A DNA stretch of 64,000 nt from Deroplatys truncata (lineage: Eukaryota > Arthropoda > Insecta > Mantodea > Mantidae). The stretch's first letter is position 1. Each line of letters starts with the position of its first letter. The position numbers and the translations under genes were made by a program. The stretch lies in NCBI GenBank assembly GCA_030765065.1, contig CM060982.1:15125630-15189629 (forward strand), written 5' to 3'. The notes under the pieces were generated by a model that was not told the DNA's origin, made no database searches, and saw only the letters and a program-made list of their open reading frames with translations. Shown here one piece after another: positions 1-10,200 of the stretch.

Positions 1-1614
1 CAATTTTTCCAGAGTTACAGAGATTCTAAGCTTCTAGAATCGAACTCGGTAATACTTTTAATAAATGTGTTTTAGTAATTTAGCTTCCCCGCATCAGCAT
101 CTACCATTTAATCTTTACTCGAACCTGATAGGATTCATAGGCTTGAAGATATATGAAATCACCCCTTCGGGATTCGATCTGAGTACTTTAAAGTTGTTAT
201 TGTCATGAAAACGATATTTATGGACTAGATACTCTGTTTACGTTTACCTTGACATGTCTATCTAAATTAAATTACGAGTTATTAAATGTTTGCAAGTAAA
301 TTTCATTGAATCGGTATTCGAACCCTGAACACCAGGAACAAAATAATTTATAATATTAGCCTGACATGTTAAACAAAGCTGTATGCAGTTACATCATCGA
401 TCTAAGTGATATATTCTAGTGTACAGAGGAAAATTAAGGAAGTCATTAAAAAATCGGGATTCGAACTAGAGACAACTGATACAGTAAAAACAGACCTCAT
501 TAGTACTCATCATGCTTAAGCATGTTAACTTTCACCATATGACGTCACAGTCGGGGACAGTTTGACTGTCGCAGCCATGTCAGGAAATGCATATTTTAGT
601 CATCTCATATTTTAGAGTCATATACAGAAACCAGGCAAAACCATGAAAAATATGTCAGAGTGAACAACCATCGACAATCGAACGAGGGAAACCATCATAT
701 TACTCTAGGAGCATAAAGTGCAACTGAAAGAAAATCGTGATAGCTGAGAAACCACTCCAGCATTCGCCTACAGACCAGAGGAAACTATGAAAAAAATCAA
801 AGGGCCGAGCGAGTGGCTGATAGAGTGGGCGACCAACAGGAAATCAAGCAAAAGGTCTCTAGAGACAAAAAAGATGCAATTGAAATGGAATCATGATAGC
901 AAATGCCGCTACAGCATTAGGTAGCAGACCGGCGAAAATCATGAGAAACGCAAGGTCAGAGTAAACAATTGATTGAAATCTAACCCCTGAACCCTAGAAA
1001 TTCACGACAACTGAAAACGAAACCCAGATGTAAAGGAAATTTTGTACACCCTTGACGAAAAAACCCCGTCCGCTGGGGAAAGTAACCTTTAAGTATACAA
1101 TTGACGTCAGTCATACCGATAAGGGATGGTTTGAAAGGCTTCCTAATTGCTCTACGCAAGTCACCCGAGCAAACACAGGAAATTCCTAAACCAGACAATT
1201 ACAAGCCTGCTAAAACATTTTTTCCTACAATATGTAATTTTATTTCTACATGAAGATTATTCCAGAAGTTTCATATCTCTTATTTCTTTCAATAAAATAT
1301 CGAATATGTCTCTAGCGCCAGGAGAACAAATTAAACGGAGGGAAGCGATATTTTCTTTTTACGCTGAAATTATAATTAAACGCATAGCGTTCTTGCAGGA
1401 AAACACTGCCCATATAGATTATAGTAATGGACTCTGTTTAAAAACATGTATTTTTCACGCGTGGTGTATAGATTGTCTCAGTAAGCATTCGTGACTATTA
1501 CAATTATCGCCAAGTATTATTTTACAAAAAGATTGGCTTATTCTCTTAGTAAACATAGGATGAAATCGTTTTTTAAACAACTCTCCATTCGAGAGATATT
1601 TTTTGATTATTCCA

Positions 1615-1648
<34 letters not shown>

Positions 1649-2164
1649 GGAGAGAGAGATCGAGTCATATTTGTTTAAAAAAGCTTTTTTTTTTCATTCA
1701 CAGGAAATCTTCGAGAAAATTCGAGGAATTATTCAGTTGTACACCCATGCTAAAATAGTTTGTATACCCTTTGAAGAATGTTTACCTGGCTAGCGGAGTC
1801 TTGGAAATACCTCTGTCGACAGGCTGTCGCCCGCACGGTATCTTGGACATTTATACATTAGGGAGACTATTGTGCTTTAAAATGGGATAGCTATGTTTTA
1901 AGCTTTCCACAACAAATTTTTTCCCGATAATTAATATAATTCTACATGAAGAATATTAATGATTAAGTTTTCAATTAAACGTATACTGTATTGATTCTGT
2001 ACTTAAACATTCGATTGTATCTTTGTCATTATTTAAATACTCGCGTACAAGAAATGCAAACATGATATCAAAAAATTAAATTGATTTTTTTCGGAATGTT
2101 AAACAAAGAAATATGATTTAGCGATTTTTTCAATAATTCTCATGTACATCATTCGTCAAGAAAT
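1..2164. repeat. Left arm of a ~6.1-kb palindrome
   Basis: Bases 1-2164 are the reverse complement of 3748-6117 with only scattered mismatches (for example one base near 2000 versus 3919). Mirror positions sum to 6118 in the outer part and about 5912 in the inner part; the ~205-bp shift is explained mostly by a duplication present only in the right arm. The arm begins at the first base of the window, so it may extend further left. It contains mirror copies of short open frames (for example 980-1198 on - equals 4920-5138 on +), which I treat as chance frames. An AG microsatellite lies at 1615-1660. No protein family is recognised. Confidence 0.95.
1615..1660. repeat. AG microsatellite in left arm
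   Basis: A run of AG dinucleotides interrupted by GATAGGG. Its mirror in the right arm (4249-4301) is an uninterrupted and longer CT run, so the two arms have diverged mainly in microsatellite length. Confidence 0.9.
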
Positions 2165-3164
2165 CAGTGTACAATACGCATTTTTATACGTTTTAATGTT
2201 CGTTTATTTTTAAAACCGCTGCATTTGCCTCTAATTACGAACAATAATTTCTCAGATTTACTCAGATGTGTAGCTTGTAGAATCGAATTAGGAGATGTTT
2301 TAATAAATGTATTGTATTTTTTAGGTTAAAGCATCTACATTTTTAAAGTTAGCATGCCCGTTATTTGTATTTAGCGTAAAGATATTCATATATCATTTTT
2401 AAATCCCTCTTCTTAAATATAATGTATCGCAATCCATTTTTAAAATCAAATCATACATGCGTTTAATGCATATAATGGATGTCTTCATATACCCAATATG
2501 GCTACCTTCACGTGTCGGGAAGCTAACATGACGGCAGTCATCTTTTAGAAGCATACATTTCATGTCGATAAAGTAGCGAGCGACCGACAGGGCGAGAGAC
2601 CTTCTTTCAGCGACCAACAGATAGCGGTAAAGTAAGCAGCGCCATGTGGTACCAAACACTGAGAAAGAGACAGAGGGTGGGGGTAGGCGGAAGAGACGCG
2701 CTGGCAGAGAGAGGTGAGCCCCGTCAGTTCGCCTCAGCGCGTCGTAAGGCTCGGACCTATACGTAGTAGCATGCATACCAACGCAGCCGGCGCCAGCGTC
2801 TTACGTAATTTAGTTTTTACGCTCACTATACCATTTAAATATACATTCATCTAAGCGATATAATATTCGTCAGGATGTCAGATGTCCAAATATACAAACA
2901 AAGAAATTAGTTACTGATATAAATGTAATATCGTACGTTCACCATTTTATTTTTAATTACTTTTTTTATTTTATTCGAGGATGAATTTGTATTCATGTCA
3001 CGGGATTCAATCCTAGTCCTCCAGCCCGACTTGGAACAACAATCAATAACGAGCTACAATCCAAGGATATAATCGGTAATAATACAAATATTTTGATAAA
3101 GACCATCAAATGAAAAAGGCCTGTAAACGTATGTATTTCCCCTCACTTCCCCTCTTCCCCCCAC
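2165..3164. other. Palindrome spacer, left part, no gene seen
   Basis: AT-rich in the first part, then a GC-richer stretch (2500-2800) without recognisable coding. At about 2275-2350 there is a diverged copy of the module found at the outer ends of the arms (compare 35-110 and 6005-6085): it shares a GTAGATGCT motif, an ACATTTATTAAAA core and a TTCGATTCTA motif when read on the - strand. The remainder shows no feature I can support. Confidence 0.6.
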
Positions 3165-3745
3165 CACACAGTAGAATAAGAATGCCGATACGCAGCTTCA
3201 AAGCCGATATCAACCACTGATAAGTTCCTTTCTTCTATGCCGCCGACTCCCATCCCCGCTTTTTGCTATTCCGACACCGCCATTTACGATGAGAACAATA
3301 ATGCATTGTCCTGTATCTCTGATATGCGGTGAAAGAATAGCACACGTGAAAACACTTAACCTTTGTGGTTTCACCCTTAAAAGCTACTGGAGCATGATAC
3401 CCCCTCCTCTCAGCTCTACTCCAATACCGAGGCCAGTGTGGGAGTAGAGCCCAAAGAGAGGGCGTGCCCAGTGTACGGGATAGGATTAGAAAGGATGGGG
3501 TAGGGGGATCGGGTGTCCAGTAGCTTTTAAGGGTGAGGTCACAAGGGAAGGGGTGGGGGAGGGGTGGCCGCCAGCACGTGACCAGACCACATGGGGGGAG
3601 GGGGCGGGGCTAGTGGCACGCGCTACCAGGCGGCAAATAGTAGCGCACAAAGGGAGGGGGCCGGGCTAGCGGCATAGATCAAAGAACCTTATCAGATGGC
3701 GGCAAATCCTTTGCGCTGGAATCGGCATTCTTATTCTACTGTGTG
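3165..3745. mobile_element. Hairpin MITE-like element inside the palindrome
   Basis: A perfect 25-bp inverted repeat bounds this 581-bp segment: 3165-3189 (starts CACACAGTAGAATAAG) matches 3721-3745 in reverse complement. Inside, weaker pairing continues (around 3218-3245 with 3670-3697) and another strong inverted pair brackets the centre (about 3370-3393 with 3514-3538, core CACCCTTAAAAGCTACTGG). The whole segment could fold as one long stem. It has no coding capacity, which fits a foldback or MITE-type non-autonomous DNA transposon. I see no clear target-site duplication. Its right end lies within 3 bases of the inner end of the palindrome right arm. Confidence 0.75.
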
Positions 3746-4248
3746 AATTTTTTGACGAATGATGTACATGAGAATTATTGAAAAAATCGCTAAATCATAT
3801 TTCTTTGTTTAACATTCCGAAAAAAAATCAATTTAATTTTTTGATATCATGTTTGCATTTCTTGTACGCGAGTATTTAAATAATGACAAAGATACAATCG
3901 AATGTTTAAGTACAGAATCTATACAGTATACGTTTAATTGAAAACTTAATCATTAATATTCTTCATGTAGAATTATATTAATTATCGGGAAAGAATTTGT
4001 TGTGGAAAGCTTAAAACATAGCTATCCCATTTTAAAGCACAATTGTCTCCCTAATGTATAAATGTCCAAGATACCGTGCGGGCGACAGCCTGTCGACAGA
4101 GGTATTTCCAAGACTCCGCTAGCCAGGTAAACATTCTTCAAAGGGTATACAAACTATTTTAGCATGGGTGTACAACTGAATAATTCCTCGAATTTTCTCG
4201 AAGATTTCCTGTGAATGAAAAAAAAAAAGCTTTTTTAAACAAATATGA

Positions 4249-4253
4249 CTCGA

Positions 4254-4301
<48 letters not shown>
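4249..4301. repeat. CT microsatellite in right arm
   Basis: Mirror of the AG run at 1615-1660, longer and purer. Confidence 0.9.
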
Positions 4302-4302
<1 letters not shown>

Positions 4303-4357
4303 TGGAATAATCAAAAAATATCTCTCGAATGGAGAGTTATTTAAAAAACGATTTCAT

Positions 4358-4731
4358 CCTATGTTTACTAAGAGAATAAGCCAATCTTTTTGTAAAATAA
4401 TACCTGGCGATAATTGTAATAGTCACGAATGCTTACTGAGACAATCTATACACCACGCGTGAAAAATACATGTTTTAAACAGAGTCCATTCCTATAATCT
4501 ATATGGGCAGTGTTTTCCTGCAAGAACGCCCTAAATACCAAGTAAAACACGTTCTCGACCTATGTTTACTAAGAGAATAAGACAATCTTTTTGTAAAATA
4601 ATACTTGGCGATAATTGTAATAGTCACGAATGCTTACTGAGACAATCTATACACCACGCGTGAAAAATACATGTTTTCAAACAGAGTCCATTACTATAAT
4701 CTATATGGGCAGTGTTTTCCTGCAAGAACGC
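4358..4731. repeat. Arm-specific tandem duplication (2 x ~172 bp)
   Basis: Bases 4358-4529 and 4559-4731 are near-identical copies separated by 29 bases. The left arm has a single copy (around 1387-1560 in mirror). The duplication therefore post-dates formation of the palindrome, or was lost from the left arm. Confidence 0.9.
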
Positions 4732-6114
4732 TATGCGTTTAATTATAATTTCAGCGTAAAAAGAAAATATCGCTTCCCTCCGTTTAATTTTTTCTCCTGG
4801 CGCTAGAGACATATTCGATATTTTATTGAAAGAAATAAGAGATATGAAACTTCTGGAATAATCTTCATGTAGAAATTAAATTACTTATTGTAGGAAAAAA
4901 TGTTTTAGCAGGCTTGTAATTGTCTGGTTTAGGAATTTCCTGTGTTTGCTCGGGTGACTTGCGTAGAGCAATTAGGAAGCCTTTCAAACCATCCCTTATC
5001 GGTATGACTGACGTCAATTGTATACTTAAAGGTTACTTTCCCCAGCGGACGGGGTTTTTTCGTCAAGGGTGTACAAAATTTCCTTTACATCTGGGTTTCG
5101 TTTTCAGTTGTCGTGAATTTCTAGGGTTCAGGGGTTAGATTTCAATCAATTGTTTACTCTGACCTTGCGTTTCTCATGATTTTCGCCGGTCTGCTACCTA
5201 ATGCTGTAGCGGCATTTGCTATCATGATTCCATTTCAATTGCATCTTTTTTGTCTCTAGAGACCTTTTGCTTGATTTCCTGTTGGTCGCCCACTCTATCA
5301 GCCACTCGCTCGGCCCTTTGATTTTTTTCATAGTTTCCCCTGGTCTGTAGGCGAATGCTGGAGTGGTTTCTCAGCTATCACGATTTTCTTTCAGTTGCAC
5401 TTTATGCTCCTAGAGTAATCTGATGGTTTCCCTCGTTCGATTGTCGATGGTTGTTCACTCTGACATATTTTTCATGGTTTTGCCTGGTTTCTGTATATGA
5501 CTCTAAAATATGAGATGACTAAAATATGCATTTCCTGACATGGCTGCGACAGTCAAACTGTCCCCGACTGTGACGTCATATGGTGAAAGTTAACATGCTT
5601 AAGCATGATGAGTACTAATGAGGTCTGTTTTTACTGTATCAGTTGTCTCTAGTTCGAATCCCGATTTTTTAATGACTTCCTTAATTTTCCTCTGTACACT
5701 AGAATATATCACTTAGATCGATGATGTAACTGCATACAGCTTTGTTTAACATGTCAGGCTAATATTATAAATTATTTTGTTCCTGGTGTTCAGGGTTCGA
5801 ATACCGATTCAATGAAATTTACTTGCAAACATTTAATAACTCGTAATTTAATTTAGATAGACATGTCAAGGTAAACGTAAACAGAGTATCTAGTCCATAA
5901 ATATCGTTTTCATGACAATAACAACTTTAAAGTACTCAGATCGAATCCCGAAGGGGTGATTTCATATATCTTCAAGCCTATGAATCCTATCAGGTTCGAG
6001 TAAAGATTAAATGGTAGATGCTGATGCGGGGAAGCTAAATTACTAAAACACATTTATTAAAAGTATTACCGAGTTCGATTCTAGAAGCTTAGAATCTCTG
6101 TAACTCTGGAAAAA

Positions 6115-6488
6115 TTGCTTTTCTCATGATTGTAGTGAAATGTAATGGTCTTTCTGTGAGAAGATGGAAAGGAAGAATTGAAAAGGGAATAAAAACATGA
6201 AATAATTAAGTAAATAAGGGGGGAAATCTTCTAGGTTTCCTTTTAAGCTTTTACTTTTAAGTATTGTGATAATACAGCTTGAATTAACCTTGGTACAATA
6301 GGTGGTGATGGTGGTGGCGGGCTTGAATTTCAAATATATGTCTGAATGAGCGTGTGGGAATACTTCTCTTGCTGGTGTGACAGCATAAGCAGGTAGTTAT
6401 GAGTCGATTTTAAACGTGTTTGATGCTGCCAGACATCCTGTCTCTGGGCGTGACGTCATAAACATCCTGTCTCTAGACTTGGGCTGCT
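6115..6488 (+). repeat. First copy of the ~370-bp module flanking the zinc-finger locus
   Basis: This segment (TTGCTTTTCTCATGATTG onward, with a short GGT run at about 6301-6322 and a tail CATCCTGTCTCT near 6470) is repeated at 8370-8745 in the same orientation. Its first ~235 bp also recur at 7337, 7701 and 8071. The pair at 6115 and 8370 brackets the zinc-finger ORF and the GGT array. Confidence 0.9.
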
Positions 6489-6739
6489 TGCCTCCTGCTC
6501 GGTTGACGGATCGTTCATCACCTTCACCAGTCAAGCTCTCCGAATCTGTACGATTATAGCCGAACAATACATAACATCTTCACAATACTTTACACTTTCT
6601 CTCTAAACATACGAAGCTATACGGAGACGCTCGAACATCAGTGTAACACGAATTGAAATATATAAGAGCTTACACGCTTCATCACCGTTTTTAGTATTAA
6701 TAATCAGGATATAATTGATTAAAAAGGTTCGTGCTTCTC

Positions 6740-6775
6740 TATAAATAGAGCGAACTTGAGTATTGAAATTCATTC
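6740..6775 (+). promoter_or_regulatory. TATA box plus initiator upstream of the zinc-finger ORF
   Basis: TATAAATAG lies at 6740-6748, and a TCATTC initiator-like hexamer (matching the arthropod TCAKTY pattern) follows, with its A at 6772, 32 bases after the TATA start. That is the canonical spacing for an RNA polymerase II core promoter. The open frame starts at 6900. A minimal start-stop ATGTGA at 6839-6844 precedes it. Function is inferred from motif spacing only. Confidence 0.5.
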
Positions 6776-6899
6776 TGTTGATCATCTCTGAGGTGTTAAC
6801 ATCGCTGTTCTCTCAGAAAATAATCTAAAGTGTTATCAATGTGAAGAAGAGTACATTTCCTAGAAGAAAGGTAAATACCTTATTATATCAAGAAGAAAA

Positions 6900-7247
6900 A
6901 TGAATAAGTCCTCGTATAAGGATATCATTCCTAGTGTCTCCGGATATTCTTGTGGTAAATGCTGTAAGAAGTTCCTCCGTGGATATGATAAAAGACGACA
7001 TGAGCTACGTTGTAAAAAACTCTTCAAGTGTAAATATTGTAACGTAGCTTTCAAAGACAGTTATAAGGGTCGTCGACACGAAGATGCGTGTGAAATAAAC
7101 AGACCTGAGAAGAAACGTAGATTAGAGCCGACAAAGCATGAGTTGTTATCTACGATGGAGGAGTGTGACATGAAAGAATATGAAACTTCATTCCATGGAC
7201 GTTTGAAATCGTATTTTATACGATGTGAAGTAAAGATTAAATGGTAG
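6900..7247 (+). CDS. Two-zinc-finger protein, truncated by repeat insertion
   Basis: A 115-residue frame starting at ATG 6900 after an A-rich leader (GAAGAAAAATG). It carries two tandem CCHC fingers with identical spacing C-x2-C-x12-H-x3-C: the first at residues ~18-38 (begins CGKC), the second at ~44-64 (begins CKYC). A basic stretch follows (KKRR near residue 72) and then a segment reading YETSFHGRLKSYFIRC. The last residues (VKIKW) are encoded by the repeat module that starts at about 7226 and recurs at 5998, so the native C-terminus has been cut off. The finger pair followed by an F-x3-RLKSY-type segment reminds me of the N-terminal part of long arthropod proteins in Polinton/adintovirus-like elements that carry a type-B DNA polymerase downstream; this is recollection, not shown here. 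It could equally be an unrelated zinc-finger gene fragment. Confidence 0.55.
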   Translation: MNKSSYKDIIPSVSGYSCGKCCKKFLRGYDKRRHELRCKKLFKCKYCNVAFKDSYKGRRHEDACEINRPEKKRRLEPTKHELLSTMEECDMKEYETSFHGRLKSYFIRCEVKIKW

Positions 7248-7336
7248 ATGCTGATATTGGGGAGCTAAAACACATTTATTAAAAGTATTACCGAGTTCGA
7301 TTCTAGAAGCTTAGAATCTGTGTAACTCTGGAAAAA
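7226..7336 (+). repeat. Second copy of the palindrome outer-end module
   Basis: Matches 5998-6114 (starts GTAAAGATTAAATGG, contains the ACATTTATTAAAAGTATTAC core and GAGTTCGATTCTAG), with a small deletion relative to it. It fuses directly to the end of the zinc-finger frame and marks a rearrangement junction. Confidence 0.85.
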
Positions 7337-8613
7337 TTGCTTTTCTCATGATTGTCGTGAAATGTAATGGTCTTTCTGTGAGAAGATGGAAAGGAAGAAT
7401 TGAAAAGGGAATAAAAACATGAAATAATTAAGTAAATAATGGGGAAAATCTTCTACGTTACCTTTTAAGCTTTTACTTTAAGAATTGTGATAATACAGCT
7501 GGAATTAACCTTCGTACAATAGGTAAGGGTGGTGGTGGTGATGGTGGTGTGGTGGTGGTGGTGGTGGTGGTGGTGGTGGTGGTGGTGGTGGTGGTGGTGG
7601 TGGTGGTGGTGGTGGTGGTGGTGGTGGTGGTGGTGGTGGTGGTGGTGGTGGTGGTGGTGGTGGTAGGCTTTGAATTTGAAATATATGTCTGAATGAGCGT
7701 TTGCTTTTCTCGTGATTGCAGCGAAATGTAATGGTCTTTCTGTGGGAAGATGGAAAGGAAGAATTGAAAAGGGAATAAAAACATGAAATAATTAAGTAAA
7801 TAAGGGGGGAAATCTTCTACGTTACCTTTTAAGCTTTTACTTTAAGAATTGTGATAATACAGCTGGAATTAACCTTCGTACAATAGGTAATGGTGGTGGT
7901 GGTGATGGTGGTGTGGTGGTGGTGGTGGTGGTGGTGGTGGTGGTGGTGGTGGTGGTGGTGGTGGTGGTGGTGGTGGTGGTGGTGGTGGTGGTGGTGGTGG
8001 TGGTGGTGGTGGTGGTGGTGGTGGTGGTGGTGGTAGGCTTTGAATTTGAAATATATGTCTGAATGAGCGTTTGCTTTTCTCGTGATTGCAGCGAAATGTA
8101 ATGGTCTTTCTGTGGGAAGATGGAAAGGAAGAATTGAAAAGGGAATAAAAACATGAAATAATTAAGTAAATAAGGGGGGAAATCTTCTACGTTACCTTTT
8201 GAGCTTTTACTTTAAGAATTGTGATAATACAGCTGGAATTAACCTTCGTACAATAGGTAATGGTGGTGGTGGTGATGGTGGTGGTGGTGGTGGTGGTGGT
8301 GGCGGCGGTGGTGGTGGTGGTGGTGGTGGTGGTAGGCTTTGAATTTGAAATATATGTCTGAATGAGCGTTTGCTTTTCTCGTGATTGCAGCGAAATGTAA
8401 TGGTCTTTCTGTGGGAAGATGGAAAGGAAGAATTGAAAAGGGAATGAAAACATGAAATAATTAAGTAAATAAGGGAAAAATCTTCTACGTTACCTTTTAA
8501 GCTTTTACTTTTAAGTATTGTGATAATACAGCTTGAATTAACCTTGGTACAATAGGTGGTGATGGTGGTTGTAGTGGTGATAGACTTGAATTTGAAATAT
8601 ATGTCTGAATGAG
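7337..8613 (+). repeat. Four tandem ~0.3-kb units with long GGT microsatellites
   Basis: Units start at 7337, 7701, 8071 and 8370 (lengths 364, 370, 299 and ~244). Each contains the same unique ~200 bp followed by a GGT/GTG run: about 7540-7663, 7890-8033, 8261-8333 and a short one near 8557-8575. The flanking unique sequence is nearly identical in all units, so the length difference is almost wholly microsatellite. On the - strand the runs read as long threonine tracts; I regard those frames as artefacts. Confidence 0.95.
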
Positions 8614-8745
8614 CGTGAGGGAATACTTCTCTTGCTGGTGTGACATCATAAGCAGGTAGTTATGAGACGGGTTTAAACGTGTTTGATGCTGCCAGACATC
8701 CTGTCTCTGGGTGTGACGTCATAAACATCCTGTCTCTGGACTTGA
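8370..8745 (+). repeat. Second long copy of the flanking ~370-bp module
   Basis: Same order and orientation as 6115-6488, including the distal part absent from the 7337, 7701 and 8071 units (GCTGGTGTGACATCATAAG, CCAGACATCCTGTCTCTGG). Confidence 0.9.
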
Positions 8746-8770
8746 GGTTATATGGCTGGGGGGTTAATAC

Positions 8771-10097
8771 ACGTGATGAGCTTGTTACATAGCGTGATTC
8801 CTTTGTTACATAGCGTGATTCCTTTGTTACATAGCGTGACCAGTTTGTCACATAGCGTGATCCCTTTGTTACATAACGTGATTCCTTTGTTACATAGCGT
8901 GATTCCTTTGCTACATAGCGTGATCCCTTTGTTACATAGCGTGATTCCTTTGTTACATAGCCTGATTCCTTTGTTACATAGCGTGATCGGTTTGTTACAT
9001 AGCGTGAAAAGCTTGTTACATAGCGTGATCTGTTTGTTACATAGCGTGATTCCTTTGTTACATAGCGTGATTCCTTTGTTACATAGCGTGATTCCTTTGT
9101 TACATAGCGTGATGAGCTTGTTACATAGCGTGATTCCTTTGTTACATAGCGTGATTCCTTTGTTACATAGCGCGATTCCTTTGTTACATAGCGCGATTCC
9201 TTTGTTACATAGCCTGATCAGTTTGTTACATAGCGTGATTCCTTTGTTACATAGCGTGATTCCTTTGTTACATAGCGTGATTCCTTTGTTACATAGCGTG
9301 ATTCCTTTGTTACATAGCGTGAAAAGCTTGTTACATAGCGTGATCTGTTTGTTACATAGCGTGATTCCTTTGTTACATAGCGTGATTCCTTTGTTACATA
9401 GCGCGAACAGGTTGTTACATAGCATGATTCCATTGTTACATAGCGTGATTCCTTTGTTATATAGCGTGATTCCTTTGTTACATAGCGTGATCCCTTTGTT
9501 ACATAGCGTGATGAGCTTGTTACATAGCGTGATTCCTTTGTTACATAGCGTGATTCCTTTGTTACATAGCGTGATCCCTTTGTTACATAGCGTGATTCCT
9601 TTGTTACATAGCCTGATCAGTTTGTTACATAGCGTGATTCCTTTGTTACATAGCGTGATTCCTTTGTTACATAGCGTGATTCTTTTGTTACATAGCGTGA
9701 TGAGCTTGTTACATAGCGTGATCACTTTGTTACATAGCGTGATCCCTTTGTTACATAGCGTGATTCCTTTGTTACATAGCGTGATCAGTTTGTTACATAG
9801 CGTGATTCCTTTGTTACATAGCGTGATTCCTTTGTTACATAGCGTGATCAGTTTGTTACATAGCGTGATTCCTTTTGTTACATAGCGTGATTCCTTTGTT
9901 ACATGGCGTGATTCCTTTGTTACATAGCGTGTTGAGCTTGTTACATAGCTTGATTCCTTTGTTACATAGCGTGATCAGTTTGTTACATAGCGTGATGAGC
10001 TTGTTACATAGCGTGATTCCTTTGTTACATAGCGTGATTCCTTTGTTACATAGCGTGATTCCTTTGTTACATAGCGTGATTCCTTTGTTACGTGGTG
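8771..10097. repeat. 21-bp satellite array, ~63 copies
   Basis: Monomer GTTACATAGCGTGA followed by a variable tetranucleotide and TTT or TTG. The tetranucleotide is mostly TTCC, with TCCC, TCAG, TGAG, AAAG and TCTG variants. Because 21 is divisible by three, frames stay open over hundreds of bases on both strands (7-residue repeats such as LLHSVIP on + and GITLCNK on -). One 22-bp monomer near 9872-9893 breaks the period. Variant monomers recur at 399 bp (19 units: TGAG at 9111 and 9510; the CCTGATCAG variant at 9213 and 9612) and 315 bp (AAAG at 9006 and 9321), which indicates higher-order repeats. Not coding, in my view. Confidence 0.97.
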
Positions 10098-10200
10098 TTA
10101 CGTCTTGACACGTGGTTACGTGCTTATGTTACGTAGTGTAACGTCTTGTCATGCTGTTATGTTACGTTGTGTTACGTCTTGTTACGTGGTTACGTTAGAT
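10098..10200. repeat. Degenerate edge of the satellite
   Basis: Irregular repeats of GTTACGTNGTGTTACGTCTT flank the satellite on the right. They look like decayed or precursor monomers in which TACATAG has become TACGTGG/TACGTAG. Confidence 0.75.

Larger units (their letters stand above)
3748..6117. repeat. Right arm of a ~6.1-kb palindrome
   Basis: Reverse complement of 1-2164. It differs from the left arm by a ~201-bp internal tandem duplication (4358-4731), a longer CT microsatellite and a few point changes. High identity between arms implies recent origin or ongoing gene conversion. The sequence continues at 6118 into a module that recurs four more times downstream, so the outer boundary may be an insertion or rearrangement junction. 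Confidence 0.95.

Noticed and set aside
980-5138. Mirror-image 72-residue frames at 980-1198 (-) and 4920-5138 (+)
   Set aside because: They have identical sequence because of the palindrome; composition and lack of any family resemblance give no coding support.
7473-8453. Poly-threonine 'proteins' on the - strand
   Set aside because: They are GGT microsatellites read as ACC codons; the flanking frame is the repeated unit itself.
8771-10097. CRISPR-like array
   Set aside because: Repeats are 21 bp with no unique spacers, and the setting is an animal genome; it is a satellite.
8748-10108. Long open frames of up to 377 residues on both strands
   Set aside because: They are produced by a stop-free 21-bp satellite with a period divisible by three; identical openness on both strands argues against coding.
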